This document shows positions 28,976 through 38,008 of a stretch of 64,000 nt of DNA, piece after piece. The position numbers were made by a program, and so were the translations under genes. Source of the stretch: Gemmatimonadota bacterium (GTDB taxonomy: Bacteria; ARS69); contig JASLLL010000012.1 in NCBI GenBank assembly GCA_030747075.1, forward strand, positions 1 through 64,000, written 5' to 3'. Under the pieces are notes generated by a model. The model saw nothing but the letters and a program-made list of their open reading frames with translations, was not told where the DNA came from and did no database searches. Position 1 is the first letter of the stretch; each line of letters begins with the position of its first letter.

Positions 28976-29911
28976 TCAGGGTTTCATCGCTTCCATCAAG
29001 ACAACATCCGGACCCGCGAGACTCCGCGAATCCGTCGATACAAGCCGGTGCGTCACCCGCGTGAAGCCCGCTTCCCGCAGCCAGGACACAAGCTGCGGCG
29101 GCGAGAATCCGGGCCAGCGGGCGCCGAGGGTTTCGCGGAGGTCCTCGTCGCCGTGTTCGGCAAGGTCCGCGATCACCAGCCGCCCCTCGGCGGCCAGGCC
29201 ACGCCGGATCTCCGGCAACACGCCTCTCACATCGGCGATGTGTTGCAGGACAAGGTTGGCGACCATGACATCGGCCTCGCCGTCGGACAGCGGCAGGTGC
29301 TCCAGCGCACCCAGCCGAAGGTCCACCTCGGGGAGTTCCCGCGCGTCGATCCGCCGCCGGGCGATCCCCAGCATCTCCGCCGACTCGTCCACCCCAATGA
29401 GGCGAGCCGACACCCGCGCGAGATCCCGAAGCGCAAGCCCGGTGCCCGTCCCCAGGTCCACGAGCGTCTCCGCGCGCCCCACGACTTCCACCAGGGCGTC
29501 CATGTGAGCCGTGGGGTCAAACGCGGCGGCGCGCCGCTCCTCGTACTCCGGGGCGATCTCGCGGAAGAACGCCGAGGTCTCCCGGCGACGCTCCGCGAGA
29601 GCACGCTCCACCGCGGGGAGGTCGGGCGAGTCCGCCCCGGCGAACTCCTCGCGCAGGCACCCGAGCAGCCGGGACGCGTGCGAATCCTCCCCGGCGGGTG
29701 CGGAGGAGTAGAACGCCCATGTCCCGGCCCTCCGAACCGTGACCAGCCCGGCATCCTTCAGTATGCGAAGGTGCCGGGAAACCGACGACTGACCGAGACC
29801 CAGGATTCCGGTAAGCTCCGCCACATGAAAGGGGCCGTCCGTCAGGATCCGGAGAATGCGAATCCGGTTTCGATCGGCGACCGCCTTGGAGGCGCGCAGG
29901 ATTTCTTCCAC
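28976..29911 (-). CDS. ArsR-type regulator fused to SAM-dependent methyltransferase domain (SahR-like)
   Basis: The 311-residue product starts at GTG 29911 (CCGGAGG, 6-nt spacing). A frame to 29971 exists but would overlap the operator. Residues about 5-85 form a winged helix ([38 protein letters not shown]). From about 140 on is a class I methyltransferase with [15 protein letters not shown] and LIGVDES for SAM or SAH binding. SahR regulators of this architecture respond to S-adenosylhomocysteine and control ahcY and methionine genes in Proteobacteria. Adjacency to ahcY and an AT-rich palindrome at its promoter support the same role here. The identification is by architecture and context. 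Confidence 0.85.
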   Translation of the reverse strand: MEEILRASKAVADRNRIRILRILTDGPFHVAELTGILGLGQSSVSRHLRILKDAGLVTVRRAGTWAFYSSAPAGEDSHASRLLGCLREEFAGADSPDLPAVERALAERRRETSAFFREIAPEYEERRAAAFDPTAHMDALVEVVGRAETLVDLGTGTGLALRDLARVSARLIGVDESAEMLGIARRRIDARELPEVDLRLGALEHLPLSDGEADVMVANLVLQHIADVRGVLPEIRRGLAAEGRLVIADLAEHGDEDLRETLGARWPGFSPPQLVSWLREAGFTRVTHRLVSTDSRSLAGPDVVLMEAMKP

Positions 29912-29944
29912 GAAACGCCTCCGGGGCGGGAGCGGGAGCGGGAG

Positions 29945-29958
29945 ATATATCGCTATAT
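29945..29958 (-). promoter_or_regulatory. AT-rich palindromic operator upstream of the SahR-like gene
   Basis: ATATATCGCTATAT is a 14-bp near-perfect dyad (ATATA-n-CG-n-TATAT) 33 bases upstream of the GTG start. It is a striking A/T island in GC-rich DNA and also supplies -10-like hexamers on the minus strand, so a bound repressor would block its own promoter. No second copy was seen before ahcY. Confidence 0.55.
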
Positions 29959-30072
29959 GTCGATGAATCACTTTAGCACGCGTTTCACCCTCCGCGCAAC
30001 CCCCTCCCGGTGTTGCGTTGATTGGGGTTGGAGACGCGTCCGCCCGACTCCAGGGCGTGCAGGCGCCACTTC

Positions 30073-31944
30073 ATGACTCGCAATCACTTCCTGACCGCGC
30101 TCGGCGTCGTCCTTGGCCTGCAGATGCTCCGGGGGCTCTTCCCGCTGCTCGTTTTTGGGCTGGGAGACCGCTTCGGCTGGCCCGCGCCGGTGCTCGGACT
30201 CATCGGGCTGGGGACGCTGGGAATGGCCTTCCCGCTCTGGCCGGCCATGCGCCGGGGGAGTGCGTGTGTGGCTCCGGCAGCGCTGTCTCTGGTGGCGCTC
30301 CGGCTCCTCTTCCAGATCCGGGCGGTGGATCCCGTCGCTTCAGCGGGGATTGCCGCAGCCGGGGTTGCCGCCTTTCTCGCGCTTCTCGCCGCGCTTCGCC
30401 GTGCCATCCCCGCGCGGGATGTGGCGCTGGGGGTCCTGGCGGGGATCGGCCTCGACGCCGCCCTGCACGCCGCCGCGGGAACGCGCCCCCTTCATGCGTC
30501 GGGCGGGTGGGCGGCCGCCGCGGCGGTCTCCGTGGCACTGGCCACCGGAGTCACGGCGCTGTGCCCCCGGCGAAAGAGACCCGCGCAGTCTCCCGCCTCG
30601 TCCTTCGCCGAGCGCACCACAGGTCTGGCGGATCTGGGATGGGGACCGCTCTTTTTCCTCTCATTGGAGTGGCTTTCGAATGTCGCGCGGCTCTCGGCAA
30701 GAACGGGGCTCTCCACCCCCGCCGCGGGCACCGTTGTGGTACTCGGCGCGGCACTGGCCATCGTGGTGGCGGGAGCGGTATGTCGGGTTCGCCGGGGGTC
30801 ACTCGCCACCACGCTTGCCGCCGGGCTTCTCCTTGCCGCGCTCGCATGGGCGGCGGAGTCCGGCTCCCTGCCCGCCATCCCGCTCCTTCTCGCGGGGCAG
30901 ATCGCCGCGGCGTTCCTTGCGCTTCGTCTCGGCGCGTCCCGCCCGGGGATCGCCTCCGGCGTGGCCTTCGGAACCGGGTTTGCGCTCCTCGCCGCCCTGG
31001 TCTTCGCGGCCTACGGCGGCTACCAGCTCCCCCTCCCCTTCGGACGCGCCGCCGTCCATGCATTCGCCGCGGCGGCTCTGGCCACCGCTGCCGTTCGCCG
31101 GCCCGCCCGCCCGGATCCCGCCCGCCTCTTCCGGCGCGCGCCCGTGGTCGCGATGGTCCTCGCGGCCGCGGCGCTTCTCCCGGCAGCCCGGAGCCTGCGC
31201 CGTCCCGCCCCGCCGCCGCCTCTTCCGGCAGATGCCGCTCCGGGCGAACTTCGCATCATCACGCTGAATCTACACAACGGCTTCGACGAGCACGGGCGGT
31301 TCGCGCTGGACCGGATGGTCGCCTACCTGCGCGACGCCTCCCCCGATGTGATCGCTCTTCAGGAAGTGAGCCGAGGGTGGCTGACAAACGGCTCCGCGGA
31401 CCTCTTCGAACTGATCTTCGGCGAACTCGGGTTTCATGGAGTCCATGGCCCGTCGGAAGGGGCGGACTGGGGGAACGCCATCTTCTCGCGACTCCCCATC
31501 ATGGAGTCGACCACGCATCCGCTTCCCCCGGCTGACCTCCTGGTGAAGCGAGGCTGGACGACTGCCCGCTTCGATGCGGGGGGACGCATCGGCGGGTTCC
31601 TCCTGCACGCGACTCACTTCCACCATCCGGACAGCCCCGCCGACGAGGCCGTCCGCGTGCGGGCAGCGCGCCACCTGGCCGGGCAACTCTCGCAGGAGAC
31701 CGGGATTCTGCTCGGCGACTTCAACGCGGAACCGGCGTGGGACTCCATGCGGATCCTGCGCGAAGCGGGCTGGACGCACGCATTGGATACCTCCGAAGGT
31801 GAGTCCGGGGCTACCTGGCCCGCAAGTGACCCGCACCAGCGCATCGACGCCATCCTGTTGCGTGGAGAGCTGAAGTGCGTGGAAGCGCGTGTCGGGCCGG
31901 CCGTCGGCTCCGACCACCGGCCTGTAGAGGCCCGTATTCGCTGA
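30073..31944 (+). CDS. Polytopic membrane protein with C-terminal endonuclease/exonuclease/phosphatase domain
   Basis: The product has 623 residues from ATG 30073. Residues 1 to about 375 are almost entirely hydrophobic, with about ten or eleven membrane segments (FLTALGVVLGLQML, GIAAAGVAAFLALLAAL, VVAMVLAAAALLPAA). From about 392 the EEP fold begins: LRIITLNLHNGF (Asn), VIALQEVSRGW (metal-binding Glu), LLHATHFHHP (His), LLGDFNAEP (Asp/Asn) and the closing SDHRPVEARI. It should be a metal-dependent phosphoesterase held on the outer face of the membrane. The lipid, sugar-phosphate or nucleic-acid substrate is not evident. The gene is divergent from the SahR-like operon. Confidence 0.85.
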   Translation: MTRNHFLTALGVVLGLQMLRGLFPLLVFGLGDRFGWPAPVLGLIGLGTLGMAFPLWPAMRRGSACVAPAALSLVALRLLFQIRAVDPVASAGIAAAGVAAFLALLAALRRAIPARDVALGVLAGIGLDAALHAAAGTRPLHASGGWAAAAAVSVALATGVTALCPRRKRPAQSPASSFAERTTGLADLGWGPLFFLSLEWLSNVARLSARTGLSTPAAGTVVVLGAALAIVVAGAVCRVRRGSLATTLAAGLLLAALAWAAESGSLPAIPLLLAGQIAAAFLALRLGASRPGIASGVAFGTGFALLAALVFAAYGGYQLPLPFGRAAVHAFAAAALATAAVRRPARPDPARLFRRAPVVAMVLAAAALLPAARSLRRPAPPPPLPADAAPGELRIITLNLHNGFDEHGRFALDRMVAYLRDASPDVIALQEVSRGWLTNGSADLFELIFGELGFHGVHGPSEGADWGNAIFSRLPIMESTTHPLPPADLLVKRGWTTARFDAGGRIGGFLLHATHFHHPDSPADEAVRVRAARHLAGQLSQETGILLGDFNAEPAWDSMRILREAGWTHALDTSEGESGATWPASDPHQRIDAILLRGELKCVEARVGPAVGSDHRPVEARIR

Positions 31945-31977
31945 TTTCCGGGGAAATCGACGCTCCCCCCCCCGACC

Positions 31978-32006
31978 TTGACCGTTCGCGCACCCTGCCC
32001 TACGAT
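31978..32006 (+). promoter_or_regulatory. Sigma-70-type promoter for the cold-shock gene
   Basis: TTGACC (31978-31983), a 17-nt spacer and TACGAT (32001-32006) form the best promoter match seen in the window. Transcription would start near 32013 and leave a leader of about 190 nt before the ATG, typical of cold-shock mRNAs. Confidence 0.6.
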
Positions 32007-32185
32007 GACCCCGATGGACGGACTCAGCCCCCCATTCGCGGGTTTCCCGCTGCGCTCTCTCCCCGGAAGATCTTCGGGCCGGCCTCCCCGGTCCGTTTTC
32101 CGGAGAGTCCCGGTCCGTCCGGATTTCGTTCACAGACGCCGTGGAGAGAACCGTTCTCCGGGGCGTTTCTTCGTGGGCCAGAGTC

Positions 32186-32195
32186 AGGAGGTGAT
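32186..32195 (+). promoter_or_regulatory. Full-length Shine-Dalgarno site of the cold-shock gene
   Basis: AGGAGGTGAT matches the full 10-base anti-Shine-Dalgarno complement and sits 6 nt before the ATG at 32202. It fixes the start and predicts very strong translation. Confidence 0.85.
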
Positions 32196-32201
32196 CGTTT
32201 G

Positions 32202-32402
32202 ATGCACGAAGGCACCGTGAAGTGGTTCAACGACTCCATGGGATTCGGCTTTATCTCAAGAGAATCGGGGCGTGATGTCTATGTTCACTTCACCGCCATC
32301 AGAGCCGATGGATTCCGCACGCTGAACGAAGGGGACCAGGTTCACTTTGAGGTGAAAGCGAAGGGCCGGGGACTCCACGCGGAGAATGTGATCAAGGTCT
32401 AG
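32202..32402 (+). CDS. Cold-shock domain protein (CspA family)
   Basis: This 66-residue protein is a complete cold-shock domain. MHEGTVKWFNDSMGFGFIS contains RNP1 (GFGFI), and VYVHF is RNP2. The rest (FRTLNEGDQVHFEVK, GLHAENVIKV) follows the family closely. It binds single-stranded RNA and DNA and acts as an RNA chaperone. The start is set by a perfect Shine-Dalgarno site, and a strong promoter with a long leader lies upstream. It is convergent with the quinolinate synthase gene, 9 nt between stops. Confidence 0.95.
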   Translation: MHEGTVKWFNDSMGFGFISRESGRDVYVHFTAIRADGFRTLNEGDQVHFEVKAKGRGLHAENVIKV

Positions 32403-32411
32403 CCCGGCAGG

Positions 32412-33767
32412 TCACCCCCGGGCGGCGGCGTTCACCACGGAGATCATCCGCTCCAGAGCGGCGCGCGCGTCGCGAACGATGCGCGTCCGTTCTTCCTCCG
32501 GCAGGCGGTCTCTTGTGCCCGTCACTTCGTCGACGGAATCTCCGGGCAGTACACGGTTGATGTCCGGCGGGCATCCGCGACGGAGCAGATCCAGAATGCC
32601 GACAAGATGCGGCGGGTCGTTGCGTGACATCGTCGCGCATCCGCACTCCATCGCCCCCGGGCGCCCGGGAATGTCCGCCATGTGGACCACTTCCACTCCA
32701 CGCAGCGCGGCCTGCTCCCGCGCGTTTCTGACGAAGTGCCCCTCGGTCGCGACCGCGAGGCACGAACCGGCGGGCGCGTTCAGAATCTCCCGCCAGAGGT
32801 ACTTGGTGGAGCCCGCGCCATCCGCCGCGTCCACGACGGCCCGCGGGCACTCGGGGTGTACGAGCACCCGATGCCCCCGGACGCGCCAGTACTCCACCTG
32901 CTCGGTGGTAAAGACCGTGTGCACGCCGCAATGACTCCCCCACAAGATCATGCGCGCGCCATCCAGCCGCTTCCGGTCCGCGGGGGTCAGTTCATCAACC
33001 CGGGGGAAGCGCCCTTCTCCGGCAGGTTCCCACACGAAGAGATCCTCCCGAGAAATCCCGGCCCATCCCGCCGCGACCTCTCCCAGATGCCGATCCGGGA
33101 CGAACAGGATTCGCTTCCCTTCGCCCAGCGCCCACAAAACCACATCCCGCGCGTTGGAGCTGGTGCAGACAGAACCGCCCGTCTCTCCGGCCAGCGCCTT
33201 CACGCGCCCGGAAGTGTTCATGTACGCGACCACGAGAAGATCGTCGCCGAAGCGTTCGCGCAGGTCGGTATAGACCGGTTCGACCATGTGCTCCTTCGCC
33301 AGCATCTCCATGGTGCAGCCTGAGCGCGGGTTGGTGATCCATACCTGCTGATCGGGACCGGCGAGAATCGCGATCGACTCCGCCATGAAGTGAACGGCGG
33401 ACTCGACGAAGATCCGCGTCTCCGGAGATCGCCGGGTCTGGAGCGCCAGTTCATACGAATCCGCAATGTGCCCCCCGTATCGCTCCACGAGTTTCACGAT
33501 CTCCCCGCCCATGTAGTAGTGCGCAAGAAGCACCATCTCCGGACCGAAGTGTTCCAGCGCGGGACGGATGTACCCGTCCATCCAGGGGAGAACGCTCTCC
33601 GGCGTTCGATCCGGAAGCGCCAGGTACTCTTCCGCGTACGGGCGGAACTCATCCTGATACCGATCCAGCGGGAAGTCCTGCTGACAGATCGGCATATCGG
33701 GGATGATACGGATGCCGCTGGGGTTCGAAGGCGTTTCCGCCGGGGAAGTGTCGTTCATGAAACCCAT
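32412..33767 (-). CDS. nadA: Quinolinate synthase
   Basis: NadA condenses iminoaspartate with dihydroxyacetone phosphate to quinolinate for NAD synthesis, using a [4Fe-4S] cluster. Family signatures are VLLAHYYMGGEIVKL near the start, VVAYMNTSGRVKAL, CTSSNA, FVPDRHLG, HPECP with GSTKYL, and CATMSRND near the end, providing cluster cysteines. At 451 residues it belongs to the longer NadA type with N- and C-terminal extensions. The start is ATG 33767, with an alternative ATG nine bases inside. No nadB or nadC is in the window. A sulfatase-like gene lies 84 nt upstream on the same strand. Confidence 0.93.
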   Translation of the reverse strand: MGFMNDTSPAETPSNPSGIRIIPDMPICQQDFPLDRYQDEFRPYAEEYLALPDRTPESVLPWMDGYIRPALEHFGPEMVLLAHYYMGGEIVKLVERYGGHIADSYELALQTRRSPETRIFVESAVHFMAESIAILAGPDQQVWITNPRSGCTMEMLAKEHMVEPVYTDLRERFGDDLLVVAYMNTSGRVKALAGETGGSVCTSSNARDVVLWALGEGKRILFVPDRHLGEVAAGWAGISREDLFVWEPAGEGRFPRVDELTPADRKRLDGARMILWGSHCGVHTVFTTEQVEYWRVRGHRVLVHPECPRAVVDAADGAGSTKYLWREILNAPAGSCLAVATEGHFVRNAREQAALRGVEVVHMADIPGRPGAMECGCATMSRNDPPHLVGILDLLRRGCPPDINRVLPGDSVDEVTGTRDRLPEEERTRIVRDARAALERMISVVNAAARG

Positions 33768-33851
33768 CCGACCTTCGGGTGAAGCAACGCCGCGCCCTTC
33801 GCCGCGTCCGCGCAGGCAAGCGTACTCCGCGTCGCTCTCGACCGGAAGAGG

Positions 33852-35228
33852 CTACTGCACATATCCGATCGCCTCCAGCGACCGGCGGATCTCCTCCGGC
33901 ACATGGCGCGTCTCATGGGTTCGCGCGCGCTCCTCCCAGTCGTGATCGGCACACCAGACGCGAAGCCGCGCTTCCAGTTCGTCTTCCATCTCCGGGAGTT
34001 CGCCGGCGTGATTCACCAGTTCCTCCGGATCCTCCTCGATCAGAAACAGCTCCCGCTCCCCGAAACGGATCCACGCAGGCGGCTCCGTCCGGCCCACCCG
34101 ATACGCGAACCCCGACGGATTTGACACAAACCGATGCGACTCCGTTCGCACCGAAAGCACCCGGTTCTCCAGTTCCGAAAAGGCCGCGGCCTTCCCGCGT
34201 GCACCGGGGGAACCCTCGGCAAGCCCGCGAAGGCTCACCCCCTCCCATGCGTCCGGCGCGGAGATGCCCAGGTAGTCCAGCACGGTCGGGGCGATATCGA
34301 GCGCCTCCACAATCCCGGGCGCGATCCTCCCCGCGGGCACCTTCCCCGGCCAGCGCAGCATGAGCGGAATGCGCAGGGAGGAGTCATAGATCGACGCGGA
34401 ATGGTTGATGTAGAAGTTCCGCTGATAGAGGTCCTCTCCGTGATCGGAAGCCAGAACGACGAGCGTGTTGTCGTCGAGTCCGGTCTCCTGAAGCGTCTCC
34501 AGCAGCCGTCCGATCAGTCGATCCACGGCCACGATCTCGGCATCGTACCGCGCAATCAGGTGATGCAGGTCGGTCTCCGGCAGTTCGCGGCGCTCGGCGG
34601 TGATGCGATCCATTTGCTCGATGCTGCCGTCAATGGGACCGTCATAGCCACGATCGAAGAGCGGGGTCAGAGGAACCGGCGGCTGGAAGGGCCGGTGCGG
34701 GCCGAAGAGGTGGATCCAGAGGAAGAAGTTGCCTCCCTGCCGGGCGCGAAGCCACCCCGCCGCCTGCGTGGCCAGCGATGCATCCTGATCGCGCATGTCG
34801 AACGACACGGAGAAACCGGGCCACTCCGCCTTCCCGCTGTTCGACAGGAACGATGCACAGTCGTACCCGCGCTTCGCCAGAACCTCGGCGATTGTCTGAG
34901 CGCCGTCCTCCAGCGCCTGTCCGTTCCGGCGAACGCCGTGCGTCACGGGATGAAGCGAAGTCAGAACCGTCGCAAGGGTGGGCCATGTCTGCGCGCGAGG
35001 GGCGAAGGTGTCACGAAAGGTGACGCCCGATGCAGCCAGCGCGTCCATGGCGGGAGAAGTCGGCCTTGCGGAACCGTAGCACCCCAGATGCGAGGCGCGC
35101 AGCGTGTCCACCGTGATCAGCACGACACCGGGACTCGGCTTCCGCGAACAGGCACCGCCGACAAGCAGAAGCAGCGCGACCGCGAGGACCCCGGGCGTTC
35201 GGCCAGTCCGTCGCGGTCGCAAGCTCAT
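33852..35228 (-). CDS. Sulfatase-fold lipoprotein lacking the formylglycine residue
   Basis: The 458-residue product has a lipobox signal (LLLLVGGAC) and the alkaline-phosphatase/sulfatase fold: VVLITVDTLRASHLGCYG (metal Asp), WIHLFGPHRPF and VVLASDHGEDLY (Asp-His pair). In true sulfatases the nucleophile is a Cys or Ser in C/S-x-P-x-R. Here the site reads AQTWPTLATVLTSL, with Thr in the key place and no following Arg. A Thr nucleophile is known in related phosphoglycerol transferases such as LtaS, so this is more likely a phosphotransferase or phosphoesterase than a sulfatase. It is anchored outside the cytoplasm. The substrate is unknown. Confidence 0.82.
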   Translation of the reverse strand: MSLRPRRTGRTPGVLAVALLLLVGGACSRKPSPGVVLITVDTLRASHLGCYGSARPTSPAMDALAASGVTFRDTFAPRAQTWPTLATVLTSLHPVTHGVRRNGQALEDGAQTIAEVLAKRGYDCASFLSNSGKAEWPGFSVSFDMRDQDASLATQAAGWLRARQGGNFFLWIHLFGPHRPFQPPVPLTPLFDRGYDGPIDGSIEQMDRITAERRELPETDLHHLIARYDAEIVAVDRLIGRLLETLQETGLDDNTLVVLASDHGEDLYQRNFYINHSASIYDSSLRIPLMLRWPGKVPAGRIAPGIVEALDIAPTVLDYLGISAPDAWEGVSLRGLAEGSPGARGKAAAFSELENRVLSVRTESHRFVSNPSGFAYRVGRTEPPAWIRFGERELFLIEEDPEELVNHAGELPEMEDELEARLRVWCADHDWEERARTHETRHVPEEIRRSLEAIGYVQ

Positions 35229-35238
35229 GCCTCCCGGG

Positions 35239-37794
35239 TTACCGGGTGACCGTCACCTTCCGGGACATCTGCACACCGCCGGATCGAAGGACCGCGAAAT
35301 ACACACCGTTCGGCACATCGTCGGCCATCCAGACAGCATGGCGGATGATCCCGTCCCCGCGCGGATGCTCCGCCAGTCGGTTCACGAGTCGCCCGGCGAC
35401 ATCGTAAATGTCGAGCACGACCCCGTCATCCCTCTTCGACGCGTAGCGGAACAAAGCCTCATGCGTCACGGGATTCGGCCTCGGCGCGTCCAGCATGAGC
35501 CCGGCGGGGGCACCCGGAAGCGCCACGCCCGCACCCGTGGAAAGAGGCGCGGCAATGTCCACTTCCCATGCGCCCCGGCCGAATGTCCCGGCCACGAGCT
35601 TGCGGTCCGACTCCTGGATCTCCAAGTCCATCACGACCGTATTGGGAAGCCCCTCGTCAAACGGAATCCAAGCCGATCCTCCGTCCGTACTCGCCCAGAC
35701 TCCCGTGTCGGTGCCGATGAACCAGCGGTCGGTCTGCTGGGGATCCACGAGGATGACATTCACGGGCTGCGGCGGAAGATCTCCGGTGATGTCGATCCAC
35801 GAAGCGCCCAGGTCGGTTGTCATGGCCATGTGCGCCACATCCGCATAAGAGGAGAATGTGACGAACGCCGTATTCACATCGGTCGGGTGTGCGTGAATGC
35901 GAAGGCCCGACCCCGTGTCGAAGCCATAGTCGGCGGCTGAGTTCCAGCTCAACCCGTCGTTCGTGCTGTAGATGACGCCGGTGCCCGCCACCGTCCAGAC
36001 GACATTCCCGTCCACGCGGCTGATATCGATCCAGACCGGGCTGAAGTCTCCGACGGCATCCCACCAGCTCCCACCGTTCGTGGTCCGGTAGGTCCGCGCC
36101 ACGGTCGCGGTGTAGAGGTGGTTGCCCGCGTTCTGGTCCTGCGCCACCGGGGTCACCCAGCGTCCCTCTTCGTCGATCCCGTTGTTGATCGGCGTCCAGT
36201 CGTCCCCGCCGTCGAAGCTCTTGTAGTGAACGCCGTTCTGGATCTCCGCGTAGATGGTCGAGTTCGCCGGATTGATGTTGCAGACCATCCCGTCCGCGAA
36301 GAGACCGTTCTGCCAGACGGTGGACCCGAACCAGCGATCCGTTCCGTTGTCCTGCGTCCCGCCCCCCATGAAGGCGGCGTCGAACTGGGAGACACAGATG
36401 TCGTAGAACTGATAAGTCACGAGCCCCGTGTTGCGGTCTATCCAGTTCTGGCCGTCATTGACGGACTCCCAGACACCGCCGTCGGATCCGACAAAGAGGT
36501 TCGCGTCGGTCCCGGGCCGATAAACCGCCGCATGATGGTCCACATGTACGGCCCCGCCGCCCACCGTTCCCCAGCTCACGCCGGAGTTCTGCGACCGGTA
36601 CAGGCTCACGCCGCCGACAAAGACGCGGGTCTCATCGTTCGGGTCCACGACGATCGTGTTGTTGTACCAGCCCTGCTGCGAGTAGAAGTTCGGGCTGTCC
36701 GCCTGAAGAGACCACGACCCGCCGCCATCCGTGCTGAGGTAGATCCCCACGAGCGTCGGGTCCGAGTAAGTCCGTCCCGCATACCCCGCGTAGATCCACT
36801 CCGGGTTGGCGGGGGTGACCGCGATCTTCGTCTTCCCGAGAAGCCACGCCGAGGGCTGTCCCGTTCCCGCCTTCGCCCAGGTGAGTCCGTCATCGGTCGA
36901 GATCTTCACGCCGTTCCCGACATCATCGTCGCCCTTGACGGCATACACCGTCGACGGATCCCCCGGCTTCCACTTCACATCAAACCAGTGACCGCCCGTT
37001 TTTACATCCGTCCAGGTCTCACCGTCGTCGGTGGAACGCCACAACCCGTCCGTCGCACCCGCGAGAATCGTCCCGGTGACGGCGTTCGCTTCCATGATGT
37101 GGAACCCGTGGCCGTCGGACACGGGATAGGACAGTGCCGTCGTGCCCCAGGTGGCTCCGGCATCGGTCGACTTGAGAATCCCCACGCCCCCGATCCGGTA
37201 GGCGTTCAGCGTTCCCTCACCCGTTCCAATCAGGACCGTGTTCGAATCCCACGGAAGAACACAGACCGCATTCACGGCCAGCGTCGGCAGATGGTCGGTG
37301 ATGGGCGTCCAGGAAACCGCGCCGTCCATGCTCTTCCACAGACCCCCGCCCGCGGCACCCGCGTACACAACATCCGTGTCGTTCGGGTCGAACTCGATGT
37401 CCAGCATCCTCCCGGAGAAGTTGGTCGGCCCGCGATTGAACCACCCGGCACGCGGCGTCCCGGTCTCCAGAGACTCCCGCGCCCTACGCTCCGCTCCGGC
37501 ACGCCAGCGTGCTCCGGCAGGAATGGTCCCGTCCGGCCCCACCCGTCCTTCGCGGAACCACTTCAGCCGGTTGTACGGCTTCCAGCCGGTCCCGGACTGT
37601 CCCGCCAGTTCAGGATTCCGCGCGAAGAAGGCGTCCATCCGCGCAATCGAGGAGGTCAGGTCCCCGGCGGCTTCATCAACGACTGCGGCCTCTCCGGGAT
37701 TCGGAGCGGCTTCCACGCCGGAGGAAGAGGACGCCACCGTCATGGCGGCGACGAAGACGGCGATGAGCGAGACTCGGAATGCGGATGCTCTCAT
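35239..37794 (-). CDS. Secreted BNR/sortilin-type propeller protein with FlgD-type C-terminus (paralogue 1)
   Basis: The product has 851 residues from ATG 37794 (GAGG, 9-nt spacing). A signal peptide precedes a conserved N-terminal segment with GTGWKPYNRLKWF. The body contains many BNR/Asp-box-like strands (KSTDAGATW, RSTDDGETW, STDGGGSW, STNDGLSW) arranged like the two-propeller GH74/VPS10 proteins. GGTQDNGTDRW and VHVDHHA are shared with the paralogue at 40248. The tail is FlgD-like (APRPNPV, VAGRLVNRL, NGVYFAVL). No catalytic acid pair of GH74 could be assigned with confidence. It ends 10 nt upstream of the sulfatase-like start region on the same strand and lies downstream of the GH9 gene. 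Confidence 0.85.
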   Translation of the reverse strand: MRASAFRVSLIAVFVAAMTVASSSSGVEAAPNPGEAAVVDEAAGDLTSSIARMDAFFARNPELAGQSGTGWKPYNRLKWFREGRVGPDGTIPAGARWRAGAERRARESLETGTPRAGWFNRGPTNFSGRMLDIEFDPNDTDVVYAGAAGGGLWKSMDGAVSWTPITDHLPTLAVNAVCVLPWDSNTVLIGTGEGTLNAYRIGGVGILKSTDAGATWGTTALSYPVSDGHGFHIMEANAVTGTILAGATDGLWRSTDDGETWTDVKTGGHWFDVKWKPGDPSTVYAVKGDDDVGNGVKISTDDGLTWAKAGTGQPSAWLLGKTKIAVTPANPEWIYAGYAGRTYSDPTLVGIYLSTDGGGSWSLQADSPNFYSQQGWYNNTIVVDPNDETRVFVGGVSLYRSQNSGVSWGTVGGGAVHVDHHAAVYRPGTDANLFVGSDGGVWESVNDGQNWIDRNTGLVTYQFYDICVSQFDAAFMGGGTQDNGTDRWFGSTVWQNGLFADGMVCNINPANSTIYAEIQNGVHYKSFDGGDDWTPINNGIDEEGRWVTPVAQDQNAGNHLYTATVARTYRTTNGGSWWDAVGDFSPVWIDISRVDGNVVWTVAGTGVIYSTNDGLSWNSAADYGFDTGSGLRIHAHPTDVNTAFVTFSSYADVAHMAMTTDLGASWIDITGDLPPQPVNVILVDPQQTDRWFIGTDTGVWASTDGGSAWIPFDEGLPNTVVMDLEIQESDRKLVAGTFGRGAWEVDIAAPLSTGAGVALPGAPAGLMLDAPRPNPVTHEALFRYASKRDDGVVLDIYDVAGRLVNRLAEHPRGDGIIRHAVWMADDVPNGVYFAVLRSGGVQMSRKVTVTR

Positions 37795-38008
37795 GAGTGC
37801 GGACCTCGTGCGGGTTGCGGGTACGGGGGGGTGCGCCCACCGGATCACGAGGCCGGCAGCACGCAGGGTCTGATTCTACCATGGATAGAGTGGCCATCCT
37901 ACCGGTGCGTGAACTGGAGAAAACGCGGCCGGGCCGGGGAGCGCGACAGGGTGCATACCGCCCGTTCGGCCCCTGCGGCCGTGCCTCGCCGGAACGGGGG
38001 TTCCTTTC

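Noticed and set aside
31945-32201. Short frames in the cold-shock leader
   Set aside because: They have no ribosome sites. The promoter and leader interpretation fits better.
37235-37260. T-loop-like GTTCGAATC string suggesting a tRNA
   Set aside because: It lies inside the BNR coding region and no acceptor or anticodon stem can be built around it.
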